Source: JACOUT01 sp964580865 (GTDB lineage: Bacteria > Myxococcota > UBA727 > VGSZ01). From it: a DNA stretch of 16,290 nt. Below the pieces are notes generated by a model that had not been told where the DNA came from, ran no database searches, and worked only from the letters and a program-made list of their open reading frames with translations. Shown one piece after another: positions 1-7,807 of the stretch. The stretch is from NCBI GenBank assembly GCA_964580865.1, contig CAZONM010000091.1, forward strand, positions 1-16,290. The letters run 5' to 3'. The position numbers and the translations under genes were made by a program. How positions within the stretch are numbered: the first letter of the stretch is position 1; every line of letters begins with the position of its first letter.

Positions 1-252
1 CTGTTCGGCGCCCGCGAGATCGCCGTGCTCGCGCAGCGCGCCGGCCTGCGCGACGAGCGCGGCGGCCGAGCCCCGGTCGTCGGCGTTGCGCCCGGCCACG
101 CCGGGCGCCAGCGACACGGCCCCGTCGTCGGCGAGCACGGCGCCGAGGTGCGTGCGCGGCGCCGGCGGTCCGTGCGGCGTCGCGCACCCGGCGCATGCGA
201 GCGCGAGGGCTGTCGCGGCCGCTCGGTGCGCTGGTGATCGTGCGATCGCCAT
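1..252 (-). CDS. Putative lipoprotein, N-terminal part (runs off the left edge)
   Basis: This is an open frame of 84 codons without a stop, running from ATG at 252 to the window edge. The start is supported by a GAGGG ribosome binding site (261-265 on the complement) 8 nt upstream. The N-terminus has one Arg and one His near the start, then an Ala/Leu-rich stretch ending in CAGC (residues 20-23). This looks like a lipobox with Cys23 as the lipidated residue, although position -3 is Cys rather than Leu. The visible mature part, including ALVAQAGALREHGDLAGAEQ near the edge, resembles the start of a TPR-type helical repeat. An outer-membrane or periplasmic lipoprotein is therefore likely. The family cannot be named from this fragment. 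It is divergent from mutS2 across 92 bp. Confidence 0.6.
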   Translation of the reverse strand, partial: MAIARSPAHRAAATALALACAGCATPHGPPAPRTHLGAVLADDGAVSLAPGVAGRNADDRGSAAALVAQAGALREHGDLAGAEQ

Positions 253-344
253 GGCGCCAACCCTCGCAGATCCGACGTGCGCGCTGCCAGTGGCCGGCGC
301 GGTCGCGCCTTTCGCGGCGCGCAGCTTTCGGGCACAAGGCGCCC

Positions 345-2477
345 GTGGATCTGGAGCCGCTGCACATCTCGGAGCGCGCCGCGCGCGATCTCGGCTTCAC
401 CGAGATGCAGCGCGTGCTGTCCACGCTGTGCGCGACCCCGTTTGGCCGCGAGGCGCTGGCGGCGGACGTGTTCCCGAACGATCCGGCGCGGCTCGCCGAG
501 CGCGGGCACGAGGCCATGGAGGCCGCGCGCGCCGTCGAGCGTCGGGTGGCCCCCGACTTCGCCGCGGTGCGCGACATCCGCCCGGCGCTGGTGGCGGCAT
601 GCAAGGGCACGGTGCTCGGCACGCTCGACCTGCTCGACGTGGCGCGCACGCAAGACGGCCTGGGCCGCCTGCACGACGTCGTCTCCTTTCAGGGTGAGGC
701 GGCGCCGCGGCTGAGCGCGCGGGGCCGCGCCATCGCCGACGACCGGCGCTTCGCCAAGCGCGTGCTGCGCAGCATCGACGAGCAAGGGCAGCTGACCGAC
801 GACGCGTCGCCGGAGCTTGGCGCGCTGCGCCACAAGGTGCGCGCGCTGCGCCTGGAGGCACAAGCGCGGCTCGGCGCCCTCATCCGTGAGCTCGATGACG
901 AAGGCCTCTTGCGCGACCGCAACTTCACGGTGCGCAACGACCGGTACGTCTTGCCGGTGAAGAGCGAGTTTCAGGGGCGCGTGGACGGCATCGTCCACGA
1001 CGCATCGCAGACCCACCAGACCGTGTTCGTGGAGCCGCGCGCGCTCTTGCAGATCGGCAACAGCATCAAGATCGCCGCCGCCTTGGTGGAGCAAGAGGAG
1101 CAGCGCATCCTCGCGGAGCTGTCGGCCGAGGTGGCCGAGCTGTCGCCGCGCCTGTCGGCCGATCTGGCCCACGCCGGCCACCTCGAGGCGGCGTTCGCGC
1201 GCGGGACGTTCGGCGCCCGCACCGGCGGCCGGATCGTGGAGCTGCGCTCCGACCAACCCTTGGCGCTGCGCGCGGCGCGGCACCCGCTGCTCGCCTGGCT
1301 CAAGAGCGAGGCCGAGCGCGCGGGGCAGCCGAGCGCGGCGGTCATCGGCAACGACATCGCGCTCGGCGACGCGCGCGCGCTGGTCATCAGCGGCCCGAAC
1401 GCAGGCGGCAAGACCGTGGCGCTCAAGACGGCCGGCCTGATCGCCCTCTTGGCGCGCGCGGGCGTCCCGGCGCCCGTGGCCGAGGGCTCGTCGGTGGCGC
1501 CCTTCGCTGCGGTCGCGTGCGTCATCGGCGACGCGCAGAGCCTCGAGGGCGCGCTGTCGAGCTTCTCGGGCCACCTCGTGCTGTTGCGCGAGGTCCTGGG
1601 TGAGATCGACGAGCACCGGGGGCGCGGTCCCGTGGTGTGCCTGCTCGACGAGCTGCTCGCGGGCACCGATCCGGGCCAGGGCGCGGCGCTCGGCCAGGCG
1701 CTGCTCGAGCACCTGGTGGACAAGGGCGCCCTCGTGATCGCCACCACGCACTACGAGCGGCTCAAGGCGCTGGGTCTGGCGGGCGGCGCGTTTCGCAACG
1801 CGTCGGTGGCGCTGGATCCGGCGGGTCGGCCGACGTTTCGCCTGGCGCTCGACCAGGCCGGCACGTCGAACGCGCTCGACGCCGCGCGCCGCTACGGCTT
1901 GCCCGACGCCGTCATCGCGCGCGCCGACGCACTGTTGTCGCCCGACGACAAGGAGCTCTCGGGCGTGCTCCGGGCGCTGGCGGAGGAGCGCGCCACGCTG
2001 GCCGAGCGCCTCCGCGAGGCCGAGGAGGCGAAGGCCAAGCTCGCCGCCGACGCCCAGGGCCTGGATCGCCGCATCGCCGAGGTGACCTCCGAGAGCCAGC
2101 GGCTGCGCCGTGAGGGCAAGCGCGCGTTCGCCGAGGAGCTGGCGGCGGCGCGTCGAGAGGTCGCCCGGGCCATCGAGGCCACCAAGGCGGGCGCGGACGC
2201 GCGCGCGCTCAATGCCATCAGCCACGGCCTTCAGGAGATCGAGCAGCGGGTGCAGGCCGAGGCGCAGTCGCCGTTCGAGCGCGCGCGGCCCGCCACCGTG
2301 GCGGTGGGCGAGCTCGTGGAGGTCGAGTCCATGCCGGGCACGCGCCTGTCCGTGCTCGAGGTCGACGGCGACGACGTTGTGCTGAGCCGAGGCGCCGTGA
2401 AGATGCGCGTCAAGCGGGACGCTTTGCGCACGCCGGGGCCCGACAAGCCGAGCGGGCGCGGCAAGAAGAAGGGCTGA
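345..2477 (+). CDS. mutS2: MutS2-family ATPase lacking the Smr domain
   Basis: This 710-residue protein is a MutS2-type ATPase, a family linked to suppression of recombination and to rescue of collided ribosomes. The order is an N-terminal lever and core region (about 1-330), then the ABC-type ATPase. The ATPase has Walker A GPNAGGKTV at 350-358 (Ala where GPNTGGKT is usual), Walker B LLDELLAGTDP at 433-443, and the switch histidine in ATTHYERLKA (His469). A long charged coiled coil follows (about 540-640), then a small beta-rich KOW-like segment (about 653-693). It ends in a basic tail, GRGKKKG. Family members are usually about 770-800 residues and end in an Smr domain, which is absent here. 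GTG at 345 is chosen because homology begins just after it. No good ribosome binding site precedes it, so the start is uncertain. Confidence 0.9.
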   Translation: MDLEPLHISERAARDLGFTEMQRVLSTLCATPFGREALAADVFPNDPARLAERGHEAMEAARAVERRVAPDFAAVRDIRPALVAACKGTVLGTLDLLDVARTQDGLGRLHDVVSFQGEAAPRLSARGRAIADDRRFAKRVLRSIDEQGQLTDDASPELGALRHKVRALRLEAQARLGALIRELDDEGLLRDRNFTVRNDRYVLPVKSEFQGRVDGIVHDASQTHQTVFVEPRALLQIGNSIKIAAALVEQEEQRILAELSAEVAELSPRLSADLAHAGHLEAAFARGTFGARTGGRIVELRSDQPLALRAARHPLLAWLKSEAERAGQPSAAVIGNDIALGDARALVISGPNAGGKTVALKTAGLIALLARAGVPAPVAEGSSVAPFAAVACVIGDAQSLEGALSSFSGHLVLLREVLGEIDEHRGRGPVVCLLDELLAGTDPGQGAALGQALLEHLVDKGALVIATTHYERLKALGLAGGAFRNASVALDPAGRPTFRLALDQAGTSNALDAARRYGLPDAVIARADALLSPDDKELSGVLRALAEERATLAERLREAEEAKAKLAADAQGLDRRIAEVTSESQRLRREGKRAFAEELAAARREVARAIEATKAGADARALNAISHGLQEIEQRVQAEAQSPFERARPATVAVGELVEVESMPGTRLSVLEVDGDDVVLSRGAVKMRVKRDALRTPGPDKPSGRGKKKG

Positions 2478-2505
2478 CCACGCGTTTTGGCCGCGGGGTG
2501 GTCAG
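2474..2505. terminator. Bidirectional terminator hairpin between mutS2 and the phosphatase gene
   Basis: The inverted repeat CTGACCAC (2474-2481) and GTGGTCAG (2498-2505) encloses 16 nt containing TTTT. Extra CGCG pairing is possible inside with a 2-nt bulge. It lies exactly between two convergent genes, and its arms contain the TGA stop of mutS2 (2475-2477) and the TGA stop of the opposite gene (2502-2504). There is no classical U-tract on either side, so efficient intrinsic termination is an inference. Confidence 0.5.
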
Positions 2506-3032
2506 TACTCGAGCTCGAGCATGGTGGCCGCACCACCGGCGCCCGGGACCACCACGAACACCCGCCCATACTCATCGTCGCGGATGTCGACCTTCTCCTT
2601 GACCCCGAGCGCCGCGAGGATCTCGGGGATGGTGTTCGAGTGGCCCACCACCACCGCGACGGCGTCGGCGGGGAGCGCGCGCAGCTGGCTCACGAGCGCC
2701 GCGGTGTCGCTGGCGTTGACCACGGTGGGCTTGAGCGCGCGCTGCCGGCACAGGGGCGCCGCGGTGTCGCGCGTGCGGCGCAGCTCGGTGACGAACACGG
2801 CGTCGACCTTGGTGCCGCGCACCAGCCGGGTCAGCGCCACGGCGCGATCCTCGCCGTAGAGCGAGAGCTCAGGGTCCTTGTCGGTCTGGCTGGCCTTCTC
2901 GGCGTGGCGCACCACGATGACGGCCTTGGCCGCCGCCGCGGGGGCGGCCAGCCCGAGCGCCACGACGGCGGCGGCGATGATGGTGGCGAGGCGAACGGTG
3001 TGAGCGGCGAGATCGTGCGCGCGAGCTGGCAT
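2502..3032 (-). CDS. Exported histidine phosphatase superfamily protein (branch 1, SixA/PGM-like)
   Basis: This 176-residue protein begins with a likely Sec signal peptide: a short n-region with Arg and His, a hydrophobic core at about 15-31, and a probable AAAA/KA cleavage near residue 35-36. The mature part starts almost at once with the phosphatase strand AVIVVRHAEK (phospho-accepting His43 after Arg42). It continues with TELRRTRDTAAPL (about 82-94) and the second catalytic histidine in VVGHSNTIPEIL (His131). These are the conserved elements of the small single-domain histidine phosphatases. The substrate cannot be told from sequence, and a periplasmic phosphatase is the best inference. 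The start ATG at 3032 precedes the signal peptide neatly but has no strong ribosome binding site. It converges on mutS2 and diverges from argF' across 76 bp. Confidence 0.85.
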   Translation of the reverse strand: MPARAHDLAAHTVRLATIIAAAVVALGLAAPAAAAKAVIVVRHAEKASQTDKDPELSLYGEDRAVALTRLVRGTKVDAVFVTELRRTRDTAAPLCRQRALKPTVVNASDTAALVSQLRALPADAVAVVVGHSNTIPEILAALGVKEKVDIRDDEYGRVFVVVPGAGGAATMLELEY

Positions 3033-3073
3033 GGCGCAGGTGCTACTACAGGCGCGCCACCTCGGGGAGGCCG

Positions 3074-3108
3074 TTGACGCGGGGGGCGCGCTGCATACGA
3101 ATGTACGA
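3074..3108 (+). promoter_or_regulatory. Candidate promoter of the arginine operon (possibly leaderless)
   Basis: TTGACG (3074-3079), a 16-nt spacer and TACGAA (3096-3101) look like a sigma70-type -35/-10 pair. The -10 ends 7 nt before the argF' ATG at 3109, so transcription would start at or next to the start codon. No Shine-Dalgarno sequence precedes that ATG. The -10 lies in a tandem direct repeat TACGAATG (3096-3103 and 3104-3111), the second copy of which ends with the start codon. This is a visual motif match only. The -10 matches the consensus poorly. Confidence 0.4.
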
Positions 3109-4125
3109 ATGATCCGCCACTTCCTCTCTACCCTCGAGTGGTCGCGCGCCGAGCTGCAGCAGCTCCTCGACGACGCGCGGGCGCTGCGCAAGCACCCGAC
3201 CGGCCGCGATCTCGAGGGCAAGAGCGTGGCGCTCCTGTTCTTCAACCCCTCCCTGCGCACCCGCACCACCTTCGAGCTCGGCGTCCACCAGCTCGGCGGC
3301 AAGGCCATCGTGCTGGAGCCGGGCAAGGGGGCCTGGCCCATCGAGTTCGGCGAGCTCACCGACGGCGCGACCCCGGTCATGGACGGCGACGCCGAGGAGC
3401 ACGTCCGGGAGGTGGCGCGTGTGCTCTCGCGCTACGTCGACGCCATCGCCGTGCGCGCCTTCCCCAAGTTCCAGCGCTGGGAGGACGACCGGAAGGACAG
3501 CGTGGTCCAGGCCTTCGCGCGCCACGCCTCGGTGCCCGTGATCAACATGGAGACCATCACGCACCCGTGCCAAGAGCTGGCGCTGATGATGGCCCTGCAA
3601 GAGCGCCTGGGCAGCACCGACGGCAAGCGCTTCACGCTCACCTGGACGTACCACCCGCGGCCCCTAAACACGGCCGTGGCCAACAGCGCCCTCGTCATCG
3701 CCGCCAAGTTCGGCTTCGACGTGACGCTCTTGTGCCCCTCGCCCGATTACGTGCTCGACGAGCGCTACCTGAAGGCGGCCGAGGACATGTGCAAGCACCA
3801 CGGCCGCGCCCTGCGTGTCACCCACGACGTGGGCGACGGCTACCGCGGCGCGGACGTGGTGTACGCCAAGAGCTGGGGGGCGCTCCCCTTCTTCGGCCGC
3901 TGGGACGAGGAGAAGCCCCAGCGCGAAGCGGCCCGCCACTTCATGGTGGACATGGAGAAGATGAAGCGCACGCCCAACGCGCTCTTCTCCCACTGCCTGC
4001 CGGTGCGGCGGAACGTCAAGGTCACCGACGAGGTGCTCGACAGCCCGCGCGCCATCCACATCGACGAGGCGGAGAACCGCTTGCACGTGCAGAAGGCGCT
4101 GTTGCGCCGGCTGATCGCCCGCTGA
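3109..4125 (+). CDS. argF': N-acetylornithine carbamoyltransferase (AOTCase)
   Basis: This 338-residue enzyme transfers the carbamoyl group of carbamoyl phosphate to N-acetyl-L-ornithine, giving N-acetylcitrulline. The carbamoyl-phosphate site NPSLRTRTTFE is at 46-56, with THPCQE at 151-156 and HCLPVRRNVK at 295-304. The sequence follows Xanthomonas AOTCase closely (NMETITHPCQELA, TWTYHPRPLNTAVANSAL, YAKSWGALPFFG, DEAENRLHVQKA). By hand alignment Glu96 in MDGDAEEH corresponds to the Xanthomonas Glu92 that selects acetyl- over succinyl-ornithine. Lys304 corresponds to its carboxylated Lys302. About four extra residues (GELTDGATP region, 81-89) precede the specificity loop. ATG 3109 gives the family length. 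The frame stays open to ATG 3031, but those 26 upstream residues have no counterpart. It is first in the operon, 21 nt before argG. Confidence 0.95.
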   Translation: MIRHFLSTLEWSRAELQQLLDDARALRKHPTGRDLEGKSVALLFFNPSLRTRTTFELGVHQLGGKAIVLEPGKGAWPIEFGELTDGATPVMDGDAEEHVREVARVLSRYVDAIAVRAFPKFQRWEDDRKDSVVQAFARHASVPVINMETITHPCQELALMMALQERLGSTDGKRFTLTWTYHPRPLNTAVANSALVIAAKFGFDVTLLCPSPDYVLDERYLKAAEDMCKHHGRALRVTHDVGDGYRGADVVYAKSWGALPFFGRWDEEKPQREAARHFMVDMEKMKRTPNALFSHCLPVRRNVKVTDEVLDSPRAIHIDEAENRLHVQKALLRRLIAR

Positions 4126-4146
4126 GCGCGGGCGCAGGAGAGAGAC

Positions 4147-5355
4147 ATGGCCGAGAAGGTGGTGCTGGCGTTCTCCGGTGGGCTCGACACGAGCTTCTGC
4201 GTGCCCTGGCTCAAGGAGAAGGGCTACGACGTCGTCACGGTCTACGTGGACACGGGGGCCGCCACGGCGGCCGAGCGGGAGGCCATTCGGCAGCGGGCGC
4301 TCTCCCTCGGCGCCGTGGAGCACGTCACCGAGGACGCGTCGCAGGCCGTGTGGGACAGCGTGGTGGTGCCCCTGGTGAAGGGCGGTCAGCTGTGGGGCGA
4401 CGTGTACCCGCTGCTCGTGTCGGACCGCTACGTCATCGTCGAGCGGGCGCTGGCCTTGTGCGACAAGCACAAGACCAAGCTGTTTGCCCACGGCTGCACG
4501 GGCATGGGCAACGATCAGTTCCGCTTCGACCAGAGCGTGCGCTCGCTCGGCGACTACACGATCTTGGCGCCCATCCGTGAGATCCAGAAGGAGCACACGG
4601 CGGTGCGCGCCTACGAGGCGCAGTACCTCGAGGCGCGCGGCTTCTCGGTGCCGAACAAGAGCGGCAAGTACAGCATCAACGCCAACGTGCTCGGCACCAC
4701 GTCGTCGGGCTCGGAGGTGGACGAGTGGCTGGCCCCCGGCGACGAGACGTACACGGTCTGCGCGCACCCCACGAAGTGGCCCAAGGCGCCCCTGCGCGTG
4801 ACGCTGTCGTTCGTCAAGGGCGTGGCCGTGGCGCTCGACGGCAAGAAGCTGAAGGGCCCCGAGATCTTGAAGGCCCTGAACGAGAAGCTCGGCGCCTACG
4901 GCGTGGGCCGCGGCATCTACACCGGCGACACCACCATCGGGCTCAAGGGCCGCATCGTCTTCGAGTGCCCAGGCCTCTCGGGCCTGCTCACGGCCCACCG
5001 CGCGCTCGAGGAGAGCGTGCTGTCGGCGCAGCAGAACGCCTTCAAGCCCACGGTGGCGAAGAAGTGGGTGGAGCTCGTGTACAAGGGCTTCTTCTACGAG
5101 CCCCTCAAGGACGACCTGGAGGCCTACCTCGACGAGAGCCAGGGGTTCGTCACCGGCGACGTCACGCTCGAGACCTGGGGCGGCCAGGCCCTGCCCGTCG
5201 AGGTGAAGAGCGAGCACATCCTGAAAAAGAAGGGCGCGGTCTACGCGCAGTCGGCCGACTGGGGCGCCGCCGAGGCGGAGGGCTTCATCCTGCTCTACGG
5301 CATGTCGTCCACGCTGTCGGCGCGCATCAACCAAAAGCCCCGCAGGAAGCCTTGA
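4147..5355 (+). CDS. argG: Argininosuccinate synthase
   Basis: This 402-residue protein condenses citrulline with aspartate using ATP to form argininosuccinate. The PP-loop for ATP, SGGLDTS, is at residues 10-16, followed by VYVDTGA. HGCTGMGNDQFRF and the APIREIQKEHTAVRAYE segment mark the nucleotide and citrulline/aspartate sites. GMGND replaces the GKGND of the commoner ArgG, a form shared with the Xanthomonas-type enzymes. Length is normal for the family. AGGAG (4136-4140), 6 nt before ATG 4147, is the clearest ribosome binding site of the operon. The last codons carry the start of argE. Confidence 0.95.
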   Translation: MAEKVVLAFSGGLDTSFCVPWLKEKGYDVVTVYVDTGAATAAEREAIRQRALSLGAVEHVTEDASQAVWDSVVVPLVKGGQLWGDVYPLLVSDRYVIVERALALCDKHKTKLFAHGCTGMGNDQFRFDQSVRSLGDYTILAPIREIQKEHTAVRAYEAQYLEARGFSVPNKSGKYSINANVLGTTSSGSEVDEWLAPGDETYTVCAHPTKWPKAPLRVTLSFVKGVAVALDGKKLKGPEILKALNEKLGAYGVGRGIYTGDTTIGLKGRIVFECPGLSGLLTAHRALEESVLSAQQNAFKPTVAKKWVELVYKGFFYEPLKDDLEAYLDESQGFVTGDVTLETWGGQALPVEVKSEHILKKKGAVYAQSADWGAAEAEGFILLYGMSSTLSARINQKPRRKP

Positions 5356-6482
5356 AGCGGCTCTTGCAGCACCTGGCGGAGCTGGTGGGCTTCGACACCC
5401 GCAATCCGCCACGGGCGCCCGCCAGCGTGGACGCGCTCTACCAGTACGTCACGCGCGCCATGGCGCCCACGGGCTTCGCGGTGGTCGAAGACCGCGATCT
5501 GCAGGACGGGTGTCGCTGGCTGTTGCTCGAGCGCGGGGCCTCGGTGGGACGGCCGCTGGTCAACATCCACGTCGACACCGTGCCGCTCGACGGCCCGTGG
5601 CAGTCGAACCCGTTCGAGCTGGCGGTGCACGACGGCTCGGCCGCGGCGCCTCGGCGCTTCGACGTGGCGGACCTGGCTCTGCCGCGGGACGACGCGCGCG
5701 CGGTGGGCCTCGGCGCGTGCGACATCAAGGGCGCGCTCGCGTGCTACCTGCGGGCTGCCGAGGAGACGAGCGGCCCGGGTGCGCTCCTGCTCACCTCCGA
5801 CGAGGAGGCAGGGGCGAGCAGGTGCGTGCGCACGTTCGTGGGCGTCCACCCGGTGGCGAGCATGGACGTCATGGTGGCCGAGCCCACCTCCTGCGCGGCG
5901 GTGTGCGTGCACCGCGGCATCGGCACCTGCGCCGGCACGTTCCGCGGCTCGGGAGGACATGCGTCGCGGCCGCACGCGCTCGCCGACAGCGCCAACCACC
6001 AGGCGGTGCAGTGGGCGCATCGGGCGCTCGAGCTCGCCGCGGCGCGCCCCGAGCTGCGCTTCAACCTCGGCACCGTCGAGGGGGGCGTGAAGTCGAACAT
6101 GGTGGCGGCGAGCTGCACCGTGCGCTTCGGCGTGCGCCCGCCCTTCGGCGTCGACTCCGCCGGCGTCGTCGACGAGCTGTGCGCGCTGGCGCCCGATCGC
6201 GACCGCGTGGAGTGGACGCGCGGCTACGTCGCGCCACCCTTGCCAGCGCCCGGGCGGCGCTCGGACGACGCCGAGCGGCTGGCGGCGTCGCTGGGCCTGC
6301 CGCTCGGCGACCCCGTCGACTTCTTCACGGAGGCGGCGCTGTTCTCGCAGGCGGGCGCGCGCGCCTTCGTGTTCGGCCCGGGCGACATCGCGCAGGCGCA
6401 CACGGCGGGCGAGTGGGTCGCGCTCCATGAGCTGGACCTTGCCTGGCGGACCTATGCTCGCCTGCTCGGAGGGACGCCGTGA
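5352..6482 (+). CDS. argE: M20 family deacetylase, probably N-acetylcitrulline deacetylase
   Basis: This 376-residue M20 zinc peptidase-fold enzyme has all expected metal ligands: His73 in NIHVDTVP, Asp124 in GACDIKG, Glu151/Glu152 in TSDEEAG, Glu177 in AEPTS and His350 in AQAHTAGE. The dimerisation domain includes SGGHASRPH (about 200-208). Linked to an AOTCase, the substrate should be N-acetylcitrulline, deacetylated to citrulline, rather than N-acetylornithine. That is an inference from context and the Xanthomonas pathway. The start is TTG 5352, overlapping the argG stop as TTGA, with AGGAAG at 5344-5349. The first in-frame ATG (5460) would remove the conserved LVGFDTRNPP segment. The loop at about 93-118 appears longer than in the Xanthomonas enzyme. 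It is coupled to argB by GTGA. Confidence 0.9.
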   Translation: MKRLLQHLAELVGFDTRNPPRAPASVDALYQYVTRAMAPTGFAVVEDRDLQDGCRWLLLERGASVGRPLVNIHVDTVPLDGPWQSNPFELAVHDGSAAAPRRFDVADLALPRDDARAVGLGACDIKGALACYLRAAEETSGPGALLLTSDEEAGASRCVRTFVGVHPVASMDVMVAEPTSCAAVCVHRGIGTCAGTFRGSGGHASRPHALADSANHQAVQWAHRALELAAARPELRFNLGTVEGGVKSNMVAASCTVRFGVRPPFGVDSAGVVDELCALAPDRDRVEWTRGYVAPPLPAPGRRSDDAERLAASLGLPLGDPVDFFTEAALFSQAGARAFVFGPGDIAQAHTAGEWVALHELDLAWRTYARLLGGTP

Positions 6483-7807
6483 GCGATCGCGCGGAAGACC
6501 TGATCGTCAAGCTCCTGCGCAACCTCGGCAGCAAGAAGGAGGTCGATCAGTACCTCAAGCTCTTCGCCGAGGTCGACGGCAGGCGCTTCGCCGTCATCAA
6601 GGTGTCGGGCGGCGTGGTGCGCGATGAGCTCGACGCGCTCGCCTCATCCATCGCCTTCCTCGATCGGGTCGGCCTCACCCCGGTGGTGCTGCACGGCGCG
6701 GGTCCGCAGCTGACGGCCGCCCTCGAAGAGGCGGGCGTCACGCGCACCAACGACGACGGCGAGCGCCGGGTCACCGACCGCGGCATCGAGATCGCGCGCC
6801 GCGTGTACCAGCGCGAGAACCTGAGCATCGTCGACGCGCTCGAGGCCCTCGACGTGGACGCGCGGCCGGTGCCCACGGGCGTGTTCGAGGCCGAGCTGAT
6901 CGATCGACGCCGCGTGGGGTTCGTGGGGCGCGTCACCAAGGTGCACCTCGACCTCATCGACTCCTCCGTGCGCGGCGAGCAGATCCCGGTCATCGCCAGC
7001 CTGGCCGAGACCAGCACCGGGCAGACCGTGGCCGTCAACGCCGACGAGGCCGCGCGCGAGCTGGCCAAGGCGCTGCAACCCTTCAAGGTGGTGTTCCTGT
7101 CGCCGCACGACGGCCTGCGCGACGAGAGCGGCGAGATCCGCTCGGCCGTCAACCTGGCCGAGGACTACGACGAGCTGATGGCAGCGCCGTGGTTGTCGGC
7201 GGGCATGAAGAAGAAGCTCGAGGAGGCCAAGGCGTTGCTGGAGGTGCTGCCGCGCTCGTCGTCGGTGGCGATTGCCTCGCCCGAGAACCTGGCGCGCGAG
7301 CTGTTCACCCACAAGGGCGCGGGCACGCTCATCCGGTTGGGCGAGCGCATCCGGTGCTTCGAGTCGCTCGAGGGCATCGAGGTCGATCGGCTGCGCGGGC
7401 TGCTCGAGGACAGCTTCGGCAAGAAGCTGTTCCTCGATTACTTCGAGAAGAAGAAGTTCTTCCGCATCTACCTGGCCGACAGCTATCGGGCCACCGCCAT
7501 CCTCACGCTCGAGGAGGGCGTGCCCTACCTGGATAAGTTCGCCGTCACCAAGGACGCGCAGGGCGACGGCATCGGCGCCTCGCTGTGGCAACGGCTGGCT
7601 GCCGAGAACGACAAGCTGTTCTGGCGCGCGCGCGTCGACAACGAGGTGAACCCCTGGTACTTCGCGCGCTCCACGGGCAGCTACCGATCGGAGCGCTGGA
7701 TCGTGTTCTGGTACGGCCTGACCGAGTTCGACGAGATCGAGCGTTGTGTGCGCAGCGCCCTCGAGATGCCCGCGAGCCTCAAGGCCAAGCCCGAGGTGTC
7801 GTCGTGA
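6479..7807 (+). CDS. argB: Bifunctional N-acetylglutamate kinase / N-acetylglutamate synthase (AAK-NAT fusion)
   Basis: This 442-residue protein has an amino-acid-kinase domain (about 1-285) and a GNAT-type acetyltransferase domain (about 290-430, the vertebrate-like NAT domain). The kinase part has AVIKVSGGVV, VVLHGAGPQL for acetylglutamate/ATP binding, and VNADEAARELA. The C-terminal part has FFRIYLADSYRATAIL, the acetyl-CoA loop around KDAQGDGIGASLW, and the family block NEVNPWYFARSTGSYR. It probably catalyses both the first step (glutamate acetylation) and the second (phosphorylation), as in the Xanthomonas fusion. This fits the absence of a separate argA or argJ here. Arginine feedback control is known for relatives but not visible here. 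GTG 6479 overlaps the argE stop, with GGAGGGA at 6468-6474. Confidence 0.93.
   Translation: MSDRAEDLIVKLLRNLGSKKEVDQYLKLFAEVDGRRFAVIKVSGGVVRDELDALASSIAFLDRVGLTPVVLHGAGPQLTAALEEAGVTRTNDDGERRVTDRGIEIARRVYQRENLSIVDALEALDVDARPVPTGVFEAELIDRRRVGFVGRVTKVHLDLIDSSVRGEQIPVIASLAETSTGQTVAVNADEAARELAKALQPFKVVFLSPHDGLRDESGEIRSAVNLAEDYDELMAAPWLSAGMKKKLEEAKALLEVLPRSSSVAIASPENLARELFTHKGAGTLIRLGERIRCFESLEGIEVDRLRGLLEDSFGKKLFLDYFEKKKFFRIYLADSYRATAILTLEEGVPYLDKFAVTKDAQGDGIGASLWQRLAAENDKLFWRARVDNEVNPWYFARSTGSYRSERWIVFWYGLTEFDEIERCVRSALEMPASLKAKPEVSS

Noticed and set aside
2478..3077. Possible lost or frameshifted Smr domain downstream of mutS2
   Set aside because: The plus-strand frames after 2477 contain no Smr-type HGxG motif, and the region is occupied by a convincing minus-strand phosphatase gene.
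3031..3108. Upstream start of argF' at ATG 3031
   Set aside because: The extra 26 residues have no counterpart in the family and would overlap the start of the divergent phosphatase gene. ATG 3109 gives the expected N-terminus.
3101..3112. Three-codon frame ATG-TAC-GAA-TGA as an arginine attenuator leader
   Set aside because: It has no arginine codons and no attenuator hairpins, and it overlaps the argF' start. Kept only as a remark on the tandem repeat.
3090..3112. ArgR ARG box upstream of argF'
   Set aside because: Only fragments such as GAAT-type half-sites are seen. There is no convincing 18-bp palindrome and no argR gene in the window.
3664..5412. Minus-strand open frame (582 codons) opposite argF'/argG
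   Set aside because: It is the complement of two well-supported enzymes. Composition is dominated by His, Arg, Val and Leu with no motif.
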